Source of the DNA: Gammaproteobacteria bacterium
GTDB taxonomy: Bacteria; Pseudomonadota; Gammaproteobacteria; SZUA-229
Length of the DNA: 64,000 nucleotides
Direction of reading: 5' to 3'
Assembly: GCA_029882355.1 (NCBI GenBank)
Contig: JAOUKV010000005.1
Location: forward strand, 1 to 64,000
Below the pieces are notes generated by a model. The model had not been told where the DNA came from, did not search any database, and worked only from the letters and a program-made list of their open reading frames with translations. Made by a program: the position numbers and the translations under genes. This document shows, one piece after another, positions 1-10,204 of the stretch. How positions within the stretch are numbered: position 1 is the stretch's first letter; each line of letters opens with the position of its first letter.

Positions 1-3000
1 ACTTGCGACGCGGTGTCTGAGTTGCACCAGTATCATCCCAGGGTAAATTCGCCAGTTGTTCATAATAGTGATAGCGGTGCAATACATCCTGTTGTGACTC
101 TTCTAAAAGTTTTTCTGCAACATCCGGGTGCGTACGCCAGAGCATGTTAAAACGCACTTCGGTTTCAACAAATTCACGATACGGAATTGATGGAGCCTTA
201 CTATCTAGATGCAAAGGGTTAATCCCCTGCTCCGCATTATCCGGGTTGTATCTGAACAAAGGCCAGTGACCACTATCAACGGCCAGCTGTTGTTGTTTGT
301 GGTTATCTTTCAAATCTATACCGTGGGCGATACAGGGCGAATAAGCAATGATTAACGATGGCCCGGGATAGGCTTCGGCTTCATTAAAGGCATGTATGGT
401 TTGAATATCTTTGGCACCATAGGCAACGTGTGCCACGTAAACATTTTCATAGTCCATGGCCAATAGAGCGAGATCTTTTTTGGGTGATGGTTTACCACCT
501 GCAGAAAATTTGGCGACGGCTCCGCGTGGTGTGGCCTTTGATGTTTGCCCGCCGGTATTTGAATAGACTTCAGTATCCAGCACCAGTATGTTTACATCAC
601 GCCCGGATGCCATAACATGATCCAGGCCACCATAACCAATATCATAAGCCCAGCCATCACCGCCGATAATCCAGACACTTTTGCGTGATAGGTTTTCAGC
701 CAGTGTGTCGAGTTCACGAGCTTCAGGTTTATCGATAGCAATTAGTTTTTCTTTTAAAGTTTTTATTCGTTCACGTTGCTGTTGAATACCTTCTTCCGTG
801 GTTTCATCGGCGGATAAAATTCCATCGACCAGTGCTTCGCCCAGTTCTGATTTTAGTTGTTGCAATAATTCCGTCGCATACTGTTTTTGCTTATTAATCG
901 CCAGACGCATACCAAGACCAAACTCAGCATTATCTTCGAATAAAGAATTTGACCAGGCCGGGCCCCTGCCCTGTGCGTTTTTTGCCCACGGCGTGGTCGG
1001 CAGGTTGCCACCGTAAATTGATGAGCAGCCAGTGGCATTGGCCACCACCATACGATCACCAAACAACTGGCTGGCCAGTTTGATATAAGGGGTTTCACCA
1101 CAGCCTTCACAGGCACCGGAAAATTCGAACAAAGGTTGTAGAATCATCGCACCCTTGATGGTATTACTTTTAATCAGTATGCGATCATATTCGGGTAAGT
1201 CCAGAAAATATTCCCAGTTTAGCTTTTCCTGCTCACGTAAAGCTTGGGTATAAGCAACCATGTTTAAGGCTTTATGGCTGACATTGCTCTTGTCATGTAT
1301 CGGGCATATGTCGGCGCATAAACCACAACCGGTGCAATCCTCTGGCGATATCTGATAACTCATACGCAGGTCCTGTGCGAAGTCCTTGCCTTTAATTGGC
1401 ATCGACTTAAAACTTTCTGGTGCGCTGTTAATTAAATTTTCGTCGTAGACTTTAGAGCGTATCACTCCGTGCGGGCAAACCAGTGGACACTTGCCACATT
1501 GAGTGCAGAGGTTTTCATCCAGAACAGGGATTTCCAGGGCCAGATTTCGTTTTTCATAAGCCGCCGTGCCAGTAGGATAACTACCATCGGCAGGAAATAG
1601 ACTGACCGGAATCTGATCACCACGACCGGCAATAATCTCACCCGTTACATTTTTAATAAAATCAGGTGCTGTCTGTGCAATCTTATTCTGTAATGTTAAT
1701 TGGGTATTTGCTTTGCCTGGCACATCAACTTCGTATAAATTCGCCAGCGTTTCATCAATCGCCTTAAAGTTAAAATCGATCAGACGTTTGCCTTTTTTAC
1801 CATAGGTTTTTTCAACCGCCTGCTTGATCGATGCAATCGCCTGTTCTTTGGGCAATATGCCGGAAATCGAAAAGAAACAGGTTTGCATGATGGTGTTGAT
1901 GCGTTTATCCATGCCGGTGGCATCAGCAACTTTGTAAGCGTCGATAACATAGAGTTTGATGTGTTTATCAATAATTTGCTGCTGCATATTCTGCGGCAAG
2001 GTTTGCCAGACTTCATCTGCTACGGCTGATGTGTTTAATAAAAAGATCGCATTATCAGCCGCCTTATCCAACATGGGGTAACGTTCAAGAAAAATCGGCT
2101 GGTGGCAGGCAATAAAATTGGCATCCCCGTCACCGATTAAATAAGTGGAGCGAATCGGCTGATCACCAAAGCGTAAATGTGAAACGGTGACCGCGCCGGC
2201 TTTTTTTGAATCGTAAACAAAATAACCCTGGACGAATTTATCGGTGCTTTCGCCAATAATTTTTATACTATTTTTATTGGCGCTGACGGTGCCATCACTG
2301 CCAAGACCATAAAATAACGCCTGAAAAGTTTGTTCGTGCGCATCGGTACGAAAATGCTCATCCCATTCCAGACTGCTGTTGCTCACATCATCGAGAATAC
2401 CGACAGTAAAGTTATTTTTAGGTGCTGCTGAGGCCAGCTCATCAAACACGGACTTGATCATAGCCGGGTTAAATTCTTTCGAAGATAAACCATAGCGACC
2501 TCCGATCACTATTGGCATGGTTTTAAACTTACCTTTTGCAGCACAGCAATGTTGAGCAATCGTGGCGATCACATCTTTGTACAGTGGTTCACCCTCAGAG
2601 CCCGGTTCTTTGGTGCGATCTAACACGGCAATTTTATTCACACTGGCGGGTATAGCGGCAATCAGTGCAGCGCTATCCAGCGGTCTGAATAAACGAACTT
2701 TAATCAGTCCCACTTTTTCACCCTGTGAACATAAATAATCAACCGTTTCGTGCGCCGTTTCAGCGCCCGAGCCCATTAATAGGATGACGCGCTCGGCATC
2801 CTCTGCGCCCACATAATCGAATAACTGGTATTGCCGTCCTGTTTGGTCAGCAAACCTGTCCATGATCTTCTGCATGATGTCAGGCATTGCCTGATAATAG
2901 GGATTAACCGATTCCCTGGCCTGAAAAAACACATCCGGATTCTGCGAACTACCACGTAACACAGGATGTTCTGGAGAAAGTGCACGCTGTCGATGTTCGT

Positions 3001-3604
3001 TGATAAATTTTTGATTGATGAGCTGCTTCATGACAGATTTTTCAATCGAAGCAACTTTGGCAATTTCATGAGAGGTCCTGAAACCATCGAAGAAATGCAC
3101 AATGGGTATTCGTGACTCCAGTGTGGCCGCCTGCGCGATCAATGCCATGTCCATGACTTCCTGCGGTGAATTTGCTGCCAGAAAAGCAAAGCCGGTTGAA
3201 CGTGCTGCCATCACGTCACTGTGATCACCGAAAATAGAAAGTGCCTGAGCGGCAACCGAACGCGCCGCAACGTGGAAGACCGCAGGTGTTAGTTCACCGG
3301 CAATTTTGAACATATTAGGGACCATCAATAGCAATCCCTGTGAGGCAGTGAAAGTAGTAGTAAGTGCGCCGGTCTGTAAGGCACCATGAATGGCACCGGC
3401 AGCACCACCTTCACTTTGCATTTCAATAATGTCGGGCACCGTACCCCAGAGATTGGGCTGTTGACGCGATGACCATTCATCCGCCCACTCCCCCATCGGC
3501 GAAGCGGGGGTGATTGGATAAATGGCAATCACTTCATTAGTGAGATGGGCAACGGTGGCCGCCGCCTGATTGCCGTCAATGGTTACAGTTTTGTCTTTTG
3601 ACAT
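1..3604 (-). CDS. nifJ: Pyruvate:ferredoxin (flavodoxin) oxidoreductase, 3' end cut by window edge
   Basis: Single-chain enzyme interconverting pyruvate + CoA and acetyl-CoA + CO2 with reduced ferredoxin or flavodoxin. The open frame runs from ATG at 3604 (N-terminus MSKDKTVTIDGNQAAA) to the left edge, about 1201 codons with no stop. The family is about 1170-1200 residues, so only the last few codons are missing. The N-terminal pyruvate-binding segment shows YPITPASPMGEW. Two 4Fe-4S motifs follow, CTQCGKCPLVCP near residue 699 and CTGCGLCADICP near 751. A third cysteine pair lies in CEGCGETPYIK, and the thiamine-diphosphate region GGDGWAYDIGYGG is near residue 978. It stands alone, with about 100 bp separating it from the next minus-strand gene. 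In an autotrophic sulfur oxidiser it could run in either direction; the sequence does not decide this. Confidence 0.96.
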   Translation of the reverse strand, partial: MSKDKTVTIDGNQAAATVAHLTNEVIAIYPITPASPMGEWADEWSSRQQPNLWGTVPDIIEMQSEGGAAGAIHGALQTGALTTTFTASQGLLLMVPNMFKIAGELTPAVFHVAARSVAAQALSIFGDHSDVMAARSTGFAFLAANSPQEVMDMALIAQAATLESRIPIVHFFDGFRTSHEIAKVASIEKSVMKQLINQKFINEHRQRALSPEHPVLRGSSQNPDVFFQARESVNPYYQAMPDIMQKIMDRFADQTGRQYQLFDYVGAEDAERVILLMGSGAETAHETVDYLCSQGEKVGLIKVRLFRPLDSAALIAAIPASVNKIAVLDRTKEPGSEGEPLYKDVIATIAQHCCAAKGKFKTMPIVIGGRYGLSSKEFNPAMIKSVFDELASAAPKNNFTVGILDDVSNSSLEWDEHFRTDAHEQTFQALFYGLGSDGTVSANKNSIKIIGESTDKFVQGYFVYDSKKAGAVTVSHLRFGDQPIRSTYLIGDGDANFIACHQPIFLERYPMLDKAADNAIFLLNTSAVADEVWQTLPQNMQQQIIDKHIKLYVIDAYKVADATGMDKRINTIMQTCFFSISGILPKEQAIASIKQAVEKTYGKKGKRLIDFNFKAIDETLANLYEVDVPGKANTQLTLQNKIAQTAPDFIKNVTGEIIAGRGDQIPVSLFPADGSYPTGTAAYEKRNLALEIPVLDENLCTQCGKCPLVCPHGVIRSKVYDENLINSAPESFKSMPIKGKDFAQDLRMSYQISPEDCTGCGLCADICPIHDKSNVSHKALNMVAYTQALREQEKLNWEYFLDLPEYDRILIKSNTIKGAMILQPLFEFSGACEGCGETPYIKLASQLFGDRMVVANATGCSSIYGGNLPTTPWAKNAQGRGPAWSNSLFEDNAEFGLGMRLAINKQKQYATELLQQLKSELGEALVDGILSADETTEEGIQQQRERIKTLKEKLIAIDKPEARELDTLAENLSRKSVWIIGGDGWAYDIGYGGLDHVMASGRDVNILVLDTEVYSNTGGQTSKATPRGAVAKFSAGGKPSPKKDLALLAMDYENVYVAHVAYGAKDIQTIHAFNEAEAYPGPSLIIAYSPCIAHGIDLKDNHKQQQLAVDSGHWPLFRYNPDNAEQGINPLHLDSKAPSIPYREFVETEVRFNMLWRTHPDVAEKLLEESQQDVLHRYHYYEQLANLPWDDTGATQTPRRK

Positions 3605-3707
3605 TACCAGCCACCCTATGTGATATTTTATAAAACCATTTAAAAATATACGACCTGACCGGAGCTTTCAGGTATAAGTTTCACTATCTATATTGATTAC
3701 ACCAACA

Positions 3708-4151
3708 TCAATGCGTGAGAAATTTTGGTAAATGCTTGCGTATATCCTCCGGACTGTGATGTGTCAGATTTTTATCGAGCTCAAACACTATCAGCGCTTT
3801 CGTTTGACTCGATAAATGTGCCCGTAACTCACCCAGAAACGCCGGTTCAGCAACAAGCAGTAGATTGGATAACTTGTTTGCAGTGCGTGCATCATCGAGA
3901 TGATCTGCAAGACGTTTTGCAAATTCAGCAAGTTCATGTTTTTTCGGATCAGTTTTAGCCTCATAGGCATGACCGCCAGAGCCTCCGGCGCCGGCATCCT
4001 TTCCGGGCAGATCGCTGGTTACATCCCGGTCGTGCAGCCTGCCTTCAGGGTGCGCCATGGTCTCGATTTCGAGTAATGGTGAATGGGCAGAATCAGTCGT
4101 AAATATACGAGCGCGTGTGCTGTCAGCAACAACAATCATAAACGGTGTCAT
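3708..4151 (-). CDS. Host attachment family protein (small, cytosolic)
   Basis: A 147-residue protein resembling the 'protein required for attachment to host cells' family first named in plant-associated bacteria. The N-terminus MTPFMIVVADSTRARIF is the typical first strand with the conserved DSTRARIF-type motif. It is followed by a Gly/His-rich linker (GAGGSGGHAYEAK near residue 56) and a C-terminal helical half with LLLVAEPAFLGELR. That second half resembles the eRF1 domain-3-like fold seen in ribosome-associated proteins. There is no signal peptide. The family name is historical and the biochemical role is unknown; a stress or translation-related role is as likely as attachment. It is probably a single-gene unit. 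Confidence 0.75.
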   Translation of the reverse strand: MTPFMIVVADSTRARIFTTDSAHSPLLEIETMAHPEGRLHDRDVTSDLPGKDAGAGGSGGHAYEAKTDPKKHELAEFAKRLADHLDDARTANKLSNLLLVAEPAFLGELRAHLSSQTKALIVFELDKNLTHHSPEDIRKHLPKFLTH

Positions 4152-4385
4152 AATCTGTCTCCTCTTCCTATGGATATGTTAATAAGTACCACCAAAGCAT
4201 ATAAATATCATGATACTTATCAATAAATGAACTAGTTTATTATATGTGCGCAGTAACTAAGATTCCACTTCATCCAGACATGGGAATATCATTTCATGAT
4301 TACTGTTAATAAGCTCGTCGATAAAATCATAAACTATGTGAGTTTGTTGTAAAATTATCCAGTCAGAGCACTACTGGTTCATCAT

Positions 4386-7151
4386 ATGAGTGACACCGAT
4401 AATTTTTCTGAGGAACACAATCAAACACGAGGTGAAAAGCCGCGTGCAGAGGATGTATTGCTGACGTCAGCCCATACATCATCTGTTGATGAAATTCTAG
4501 CTGTTCACCAGTCAACACATCATGGCCTTACCCAGACTGAAGCTTCTTCACGTCTAGAGAAGAACGGCCCAAATAGTCTGCCTGAAGCAAAGCCTTCTGG
4601 TATTGGCATTGTTTTTCTTCATCAATTCGCAAGCCCGCTGATCTATGTACTTATTGTTGCTGCGATTTTGTCCGTGGCAATTGAAGAATGGTCTGATGCG
4701 GGTTTCATCACCGCGGTTTTGTTGATCAACGGCATTATCGGAACCATTCAGGAATATTCTGCGCAACGCGCCGCCACAGCACTTCGCAATCTCGTTAGCA
4801 CCCGCTGCCTGGTTCTACGCGATGGTGATAGTTATGAGATCGATGCTGCAGATCTGGTTACTGGCGATATTATATTGCTCGAATCCGGCGATAAAATTCC
4901 CGCTGATGTGCGCCTGCTTGCCAGCAATGATCTGGAAGTGGATGAATCACTACTCACGGGAGAGTCTACTGCGGTACTAAAAGATGCCAATTTGGTTCTT
5001 GAAATCGAGACGACACTGGCTGATCGACGCAACATGTTATTTGCCGGATCATTAGTGCAACGCGGTCGAGGTCGAGGAATAGTGGTGAGTACCGCACTGG
5101 ACACAGAACTGGGTCATATCGCAGCATCAGTACTCAACAAGCCCGCAACTAAAGCGCCCCTGATGATACGGATGGAACGTTTTACCCATCGTGTAGCAAT
5201 CATCGTTGCAGTGGCGGCCATAATTATGGCGATGATTTCCCTGTCTCGTGGCATGCCGATGACTGATATTTTCCTGCTTGCGGTTGCGCTGGCCGTGTCA
5301 GCTATACCCGAAGGTCTTCCCGTAGCATTGACGGTGGCGCTGGCCATCGGTATGCGCAGAATGGCGCGGCGTAATGTCATTATTCGAAAATTAATCGCTG
5401 TCGAATCACTGGGCTCCTGTACCTTCATCGCCACGGATAAAACCGGCACGCTGACTGTCAATCAGTTGACGGTTCGTCGTATCGCCTTCCCTGCCCTTGG
5501 GCTATGGAATGTCACTGGCGCTAGCACAGAGCCTGAAGGCGATATTATTGCGCTGCATGAACCCTCTGCGGAAGGTGAAAAAGCGCTATTAGAACATCTC
5601 TGCCAGACAGCGGTGTTAGCCAATGAAGGGTTTCTCAGTCATCGTGACAATGGCTGGGTGCATCACGGTGATGCGGTTGATATCGCTTTGCTGGTAATGG
5701 CGCATAAGATCGGCATCACCAAAGCTGAGACCGTCAATGCCTGCCCTGAAATTGAAACCATTCCTTTCGAGTCAGAGCACCTGTTCTGTGCCAGTCTCAA
5801 TAAAGTGGGAGCAACACAATGTGCTTTTGTTAAAGGTGCATTAGAGCGGTTGTTGCCGATGTGTAACCGCATGGCGAGTATACAGGGTGATGTAGATCTG
5901 AATCATCAGTTGCTCGAAGAACAGGCGCGAGAACTGGCGAGTCAGGGTTATCGAGTGATTGCCCTGGCCAGCGGCGAAACCGAACTGAGAGCTGGTGAGA
6001 TTTTTTCTGAGGAACACTTGAACGAGCTGGCGCTGATCGGACTGATTGGCATGATCGACCCACTACGTCCCGAAGCAAAAGATGCGATTGCACGATGTCA
6101 AAAAGCAGGCATCGAAGTCGCTATGATTACTGGTGATCATCCAGTGACAGCAATGGCGATTGCTAAAGAGCTTGATCTTATAAGGCACAGTGACCAGATT
6201 ATTACCGGCCCCGAACTTAAACATTTTGCAGAGGACGGCAAGCTGGACGAATTGATCCGGGAAGTGCGTGTTTTTGCCCGGGTCGAACCACAGCAAAAAC
6301 TGGATATAGTTCAATCGTTACAACGTCTCGGTCACTTTGTCGCAGTCAGCGGTGATGGTGCCAATGACGCACCGGCATTACGCGCCGCGCATGTTGGTAT
6401 TGCCATGGGCAAGAGTGGCACCGATGTGGCGCGAGAAACTGCCGACCTTATTATTACCGATGACAATTTTTCATCCATCGTTGCGGGCGTTGAAGAAGGC
6501 CGCATCGCTTACTCGAATGTTCGCAAGGTTATTTTTTTGCTGATTTCTACCGGTATGGCTGAGCTGGTGTTATTTGCGCTGGCGTTACTAACCGCACTGC
6601 CCCTTCCGCTGCTCGCGGTGCATTTGCTCTGGTTGAATTTAGTCACCAATGGTATTCAGGATGTAGCGTTAGCCTTCGAGCCAGGTGAAGGCCATGAATT
6701 GAATCGTCCGCCACGATCGCCGAAAGATCCTATTTTTAATCGCATAATGATAGAGCGTGTTGTCATCTCTGCAGTGTTGATTGGTGTTGTTGCCTTTTTC
6801 CTCTTCCAGTATTTATTAGGCCAGGGTTATAACGTGGACGAGGCACGTAACGGCACGCTGTTGTTAATGGTGCTGTTCGAAAACATACATGTATTTAACT
6901 GTCGGTCAGAAACAAGTTCGGTGTTCCAGCATAATCCAATGGGCAATCGCATACTCCTGTTCGGCACGGTGGCTGCACAACTCATTCATATCGGTGCCAT
7001 GTACACACCATGGATCAGAGATGTACTACACATTCAGCCTGTCTCAATGGAACAATGGCTGCAACTACTGGGCCTGGCTTTGACTGTTTTAATAGTGATG
7101 GAGCTGCACAAGTTTGTACGTCGGATAAAAATCATTAAAGTAAACTTTTAA
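4386..7151 (+). CDS. P2-type cation-transporting ATPase
   Basis: A 921-residue HAD-superfamily P-type ATPase moving cations across the inner membrane. The cation-ATPase N domain is at residues 25-90. Membrane pairs M1-M2 (around 70-120) and M3-M4 (around 265-325) are clear, and M4 carries AIPEGLPVALTVALA. The actuator TGES is near residue 190, the phosphorylated DKTGTLT near 351, the hinge GDGANDAPAL near 655, and there are six further helices. M6 reads NLVTNGIQDVALAFEP rather than the classic calcium-pump NLVTDG. It is therefore a P2A-like pump whose ion (Ca2+, Mn2+ or Na+/K+) cannot be fixed by eye. ATG at 4386 gives a normal length. The gene ends 8 bp before the convergent sortase gene. 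Confidence 0.92.
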   Translation: MSDTDNFSEEHNQTRGEKPRAEDVLLTSAHTSSVDEILAVHQSTHHGLTQTEASSRLEKNGPNSLPEAKPSGIGIVFLHQFASPLIYVLIVAAILSVAIEEWSDAGFITAVLLINGIIGTIQEYSAQRAATALRNLVSTRCLVLRDGDSYEIDAADLVTGDIILLESGDKIPADVRLLASNDLEVDESLLTGESTAVLKDANLVLEIETTLADRRNMLFAGSLVQRGRGRGIVVSTALDTELGHIAASVLNKPATKAPLMIRMERFTHRVAIIVAVAAIIMAMISLSRGMPMTDIFLLAVALAVSAIPEGLPVALTVALAIGMRRMARRNVIIRKLIAVESLGSCTFIATDKTGTLTVNQLTVRRIAFPALGLWNVTGASTEPEGDIIALHEPSAEGEKALLEHLCQTAVLANEGFLSHRDNGWVHHGDAVDIALLVMAHKIGITKAETVNACPEIETIPFESEHLFCASLNKVGATQCAFVKGALERLLPMCNRMASIQGDVDLNHQLLEEQARELASQGYRVIALASGETELRAGEIFSEEHLNELALIGLIGMIDPLRPEAKDAIARCQKAGIEVAMITGDHPVTAMAIAKELDLIRHSDQIITGPELKHFAEDGKLDELIREVRVFARVEPQQKLDIVQSLQRLGHFVAVSGDGANDAPALRAAHVGIAMGKSGTDVARETADLIITDDNFSSIVAGVEEGRIAYSNVRKVIFLLISTGMAELVLFALALLTALPLPLLAVHLLWLNLVTNGIQDVALAFEPGEGHELNRPPRSPKDPIFNRIMIERVVISAVLIGVVAFFLFQYLLGQGYNVDEARNGTLLLMVLFENIHVFNCRSETSSVFQHNPMGNRILLFGTVAAQLIHIGAMYTPWIRDVLHIQPVSMEQWLQLLGLALTVLIVMELHKFVRRIKIIKVNF

Positions 7152-7159
7152 TGTTCTGC

Positions 7160-7732
7160 CTACAGCTCAATAGCGCCTACAATAAAACGTTCTGTTCCAC
7201 CGACCGAAATAGAATTAAAAGGATAACAGGTTGAAAGAACCAGATCATAGTTAACATTATCTGCATCAATCAAATACATCCGGCTATCGACAATGCCGAT
7301 ATCTTTAACCTTATATTGCTTATTTGATACAGGTGTTTTTATAAATATCGCATCATTAATGTTGATGCTTTTTAACTTATTAAAATGTGTATCACGGTGA
7401 CCACTGATGAGTTTAACGCCGTTATTATCCAGTGCTGCACCCGCATACGAAAGCCCCGGACCGAAGGCCAGACTTGACCCGCTATCACCGGATAAAACAA
7501 TCTCACTCAGGCCTATCGATGGAATCGACAGCGCAGCGACAGGCCAGGTATCCGCCCACGACCAGGGTTTATTTATCTTATTGGTGACCAGGGTCTTCTG
7601 CCATGCATTGTTGATTAAAAACGTTGCCGCATAGGCTTTACTGTATATCCATGAAGCGCTGACAAAATGCCACAGACCTAAAGAGACAGTAACGAGCACG
7701 ACGGGCGTTTTAAAAACCTGAGGATTAATCAT
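7160..7732 (-). CDS. Class GN sortase (proteobacterial dedicated sortase)
   Basis: A 190-residue membrane-anchored transpeptidase that should cleave the LPQTG signal of the adjacent VIT/VWA protein. An N-terminal helix (residues 8-28) anchors it. The catalytic triad is visible as His112 in SGHRDTHF, Cys169 in LSTCYPF and Arg182 in GGTERFIVG. The ATG overlaps the stop of the target gene by 4 bp, so the two are translationally coupled. Sortases are rare in Gram-negative bacteria. This class is normally found one per genome, next to one target, in marine Gammaproteobacteria, and all those partners are present here. Confidence 0.93.
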   Translation of the reverse strand: MINPQVFKTPVVLVTVSLGLWHFVSASWIYSKAYAATFLINNAWQKTLVTNKINKPWSWADTWPVAALSIPSIGLSEIVLSGDSGSSLAFGPGLSYAGAALDNNGVKLISGHRDTHFNKLKSININDAIFIKTPVSNKQYKVKDIGIVDSRMYLIDADNVNYDLVLSTCYPFNSISVGGTERFIVGAIEL

Positions 7733-9825
7733 CTGCCAAACCTCAGGCGACGTAATATCATGGCAAGGCCAATAAATATCATCGCGAACAAAATATGTCT
7801 GAACAATTCAGTGCCTGTTTGCGGCAAGTTAATCTGTTGTGATGATATGACTTTGTTTTTATCTGAACGAGTCCAGCCGTAGGGTAGATTATTTTTAATA
7901 CGTTCGGAATGAAGCGAACCGCTCTGATTAACCGGCGTAACATCAACAGCCACCAGGCTGGTATATTTGCTCACCAGATGATGTTTGATTGACTCTTCAA
8001 TGATTTGCATTTTTAAATGCTCTTTAAAATTACCCTCTCTCTCGTCATAATGCGCCTGTGTTAATGCCGCGATCTTTTCACGTGCCCATGCAACTCTAAC
8101 ACCGCCGTTATCAGACCCTGCGTTTAATAATACTTTATGCTGCCACGGCCTCTTTCCGATATTGCCTTTTAGCGTTATTGTATTGAGTAGATTTTTTCCG
8201 CGCAATAATACGGTTACCGGTTCGCCAATATATAGGTCGGGTATAGGCTGGTGATACGTTTCAATATCATCACCGAATACCGTCAGGTTTATATCGGTCA
8301 GAGCAGGCGTCTCCAGTTTTCTAAACAAAGCCTCTGTCTTTTTACCTACTTCACGAGCATTGCTGATAAAAGTAAAAGTTCCCCGCCCTGCTTTCGCCGC
8401 TTTTTTCATAAAGAAGCTATTGGGCGCAGAACCAATGCCGACAGTAAATAATCGGTTGTCGCCGAGATTGGCATTGATAAAAGCAAACAGGTCTCGCTCA
8501 TTGCTCACATTTCCGTCTGTAATAAAAATAATCTGATGCAGGAATTCGGACTCAGCCCGCAAGCCTAATGCCAACTTCAGTGCTGGCAGCATTTCAGTAC
8601 CACCATTGGCCGTCAGTGAATCAATAAATTGTTTGGCAGTGTTCAGGTTTTCATTGCTGGCGAAACGAGATTCAAAAAAAATCTTTTTAGCGACATTATT
8701 AAACCAGATGATATTAAATTTATCTGAGGCATTGAGTCTATCCAGGGCTAAATTCAAAGCTAACTTTGCCTGTTCAATAGAAGCGCCAGACATAGAGCCC
8801 GATACATCCAGTATAAAAACAACGTCTCTTGGTATATCAAGCTGGTTATACAGATCATTTTTTGGCGGGTAGACAGTAACCAGGCTATATTCATAGCCGT
8901 CATGTTTTTGATTGAATACGGCGGCTTTGGGTAACTGTCCTAACTCTGGTGTCCAGCTTAATAAAAAATCACGGTCTGCTGGTACATGCTCATCCTGTAA
9001 GCTAATTACATAACGGTTATCAAGTTGTGGGTTTATAGAAACTTCATGACTGATACTGACAATATTAGCAACCGATATCCCCGTATCAAGATCAACAGTG
9101 ATTGAAGTTTGATTAAGCGTTCTCGATGTTTCTGATGAGAGTGTATAAACCCCGGTATCATATTGAGGATTGTCCATACCTTCTTTAGACGGCGTGATAT
9201 AACGTTCTCCAACAACTAATGGAAAGCGCAAAGAGTACTGACCATCACGATATTGCAATGTTTGTTGATACTCAATTTCAACAACCATTTCAGCGCCTGG
9301 TGCGATATTTGCCAATTTGGTGGTAAATATATTAGGTCGTTGTTGTTCGACTAAGCCTGTCCTTTGGCCAAGTCGTTTGGCTGTTTCATAAGTTTTCCTG
9401 GCCTGTTCTTTCTCCTGAATCAAGCCTTCAATAACCCGACCATCTATAATGAGTTTAAATCGGTCAACTGCAGCATTCTCAGGTAACGGAAACACGTACA
9501 ACCCCTCAGCCCATAAACTACTGGTATTTCTAAACTGCTGTTTAACCGTTGCTCGTGCAATCATGCCGCTAACATTGATGTTTACCTTAGATTCTAATTG
9601 CAGAGCTTCAATATAAACGCCATCACTGGGCAACAACCACACCGAACCACGCGTCGCTTTGCTTAGATCAGGCTGCTTAGCCGGTACTTCCTCACCGCCG
9701 TAAACATTATTAGCCATAAGAAAAAACACAACAAATACAATAATTGTCACCAGTATACGAATGAAAATTATTTTAAATCTCTTTGGTTTGTTATAAGTGT
9801 AGAAAAAATCTTTTTTATGTCTCAT
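7729..9825 (-). CDS. Sortase target protein with VIT and VWA domains, C-terminal LPQTG
   Basis: A 698-residue exported protein, the single dedicated substrate of the neighbouring class GN sortase. There is an N-terminal membrane segment or signal anchor at residues 20-42. A vault/inter-alpha-trypsin (VIT) domain lies at about 60-190, with a conserved ARATVKQQFRNTS. A von Willebrand A domain starts near residue 330 with the metal-site motif DVSGSMSG. The C-terminus has LPQTG at about 667-671, a hydrophobic helix (HILFAMIFIGLAMIL) and the basic tail RRLRFGR, which is a textbook sorting signal. It matches the marine proteobacterial sortase target family. The start follows a GGAGAG ribosome site, and the 97-residue gene lies 12 bp upstream. 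The anchor point in a Gram-negative cell is unknown. Confidence 0.93.
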   Translation of the reverse strand: MRHKKDFFYTYNKPKRFKIIFIRILVTIIVFVVFFLMANNVYGGEEVPAKQPDLSKATRGSVWLLPSDGVYIEALQLESKVNINVSGMIARATVKQQFRNTSSLWAEGLYVFPLPENAAVDRFKLIIDGRVIEGLIQEKEQARKTYETAKRLGQRTGLVEQQRPNIFTTKLANIAPGAEMVVEIEYQQTLQYRDGQYSLRFPLVVGERYITPSKEGMDNPQYDTGVYTLSSETSRTLNQTSITVDLDTGISVANIVSISHEVSINPQLDNRYVISLQDEHVPADRDFLLSWTPELGQLPKAAVFNQKHDGYEYSLVTVYPPKNDLYNQLDIPRDVVFILDVSGSMSGASIEQAKLALNLALDRLNASDKFNIIWFNNVAKKIFFESRFASNENLNTAKQFIDSLTANGGTEMLPALKLALGLRAESEFLHQIIFITDGNVSNERDLFAFINANLGDNRLFTVGIGSAPNSFFMKKAAKAGRGTFTFISNAREVGKKTEALFRKLETPALTDINLTVFGDDIETYHQPIPDLYIGEPVTVLLRGKNLLNTITLKGNIGKRPWQHKVLLNAGSDNGGVRVAWAREKIAALTQAHYDEREGNFKEHLKMQIIEESIKHHLVSKYTSLVAVDVTPVNQSGSLHSERIKNNLPYGWTRSDKNKVISSQQINLPQTGTELFRHILFAMIFIGLAMILRRLRFGR

Positions 9826-9837
9826 GGCACTCTCCGC

Positions 9838-10131
9838 TTACATTTCAGACGAGTTATATTTGTCGATCCTTTGCTGCCTGAATCTGTGGCCCACAGCTAT
9901 CACTTTGTCTTTGGACATAACCAGATAAGCGTCCATCATGTCATCGAGTCTTCTGATAACGATATGTCCGACTTCAGAGCATAAGTTACGTTTGCTTTGT
10001 TTATCAAAGTAGATCACTGTTGTACCGTTCATACCGGTAATTCTGTGACCAAAGTTACGTAGCCAATTAATAATGATCGGGGGAATAGCTCGCTGTTTAT
10101 GATTAATTTTTTTCTGATGTGTCATATTCAT
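9838..10131 (-). CDS. Small unknown protein in the sortase locus (97 aa)
   Basis: I do not recognise this protein. It is basic in its first half (MTHQKKINHKQRAI) with no clear signal peptide or membrane segment. The second half (about residues 40-95) reads like a small alpha/beta domain with VIRRLDDMMDAYLVMSKDKVIAVGHR. There are two in-frame ATGs (10131 and 10125); a GGGAT stretch precedes the first. It ends 12 bp before the sortase target, so it is the first gene of a three-gene unit with target and sortase. A terminator separates it from pdsO upstream. Confidence 0.6.
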   Translation of the reverse strand: MNMTHQKKINHKQRAIPPIIINWLRNFGHRITGMNGTTVIYFDKQSKRNLCSEVGHIVIRRLDDMMDAYLVMSKDKVIAVGHRFRQQRIDKYNSSEM

Positions 10132-10163
10132 GTTAAATCCCTACCTAATTAGTACAATGTTAA

Positions 10164-10197
10164 AAAGCCCCGGCTCTCGAATACTCTGAGAGCCGGG
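10164..10197 (-). terminator. Rho-independent terminator after pdsO
   Basis: A 10-bp perfect stem (CCCGGCTCTC at 10069+100 to 10178, pairing with GAGAGCCGGG at 10188-10197) with a 9-base loop is followed on the minus strand by GGCTTTTTAA. It lies between pdsO and the 97-residue gene, so the structural sortase genes are either transcribed separately or reached by read-through. Confidence 0.85.
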
Positions 10198-10204
10198 TAA
10201 ACGA

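Noticed and set aside
4554-5461. Minus-strand frames under the P-type ATPase gene.
   Set aside because: They are shadows of a well-supported coding frame and carry no domain signature.
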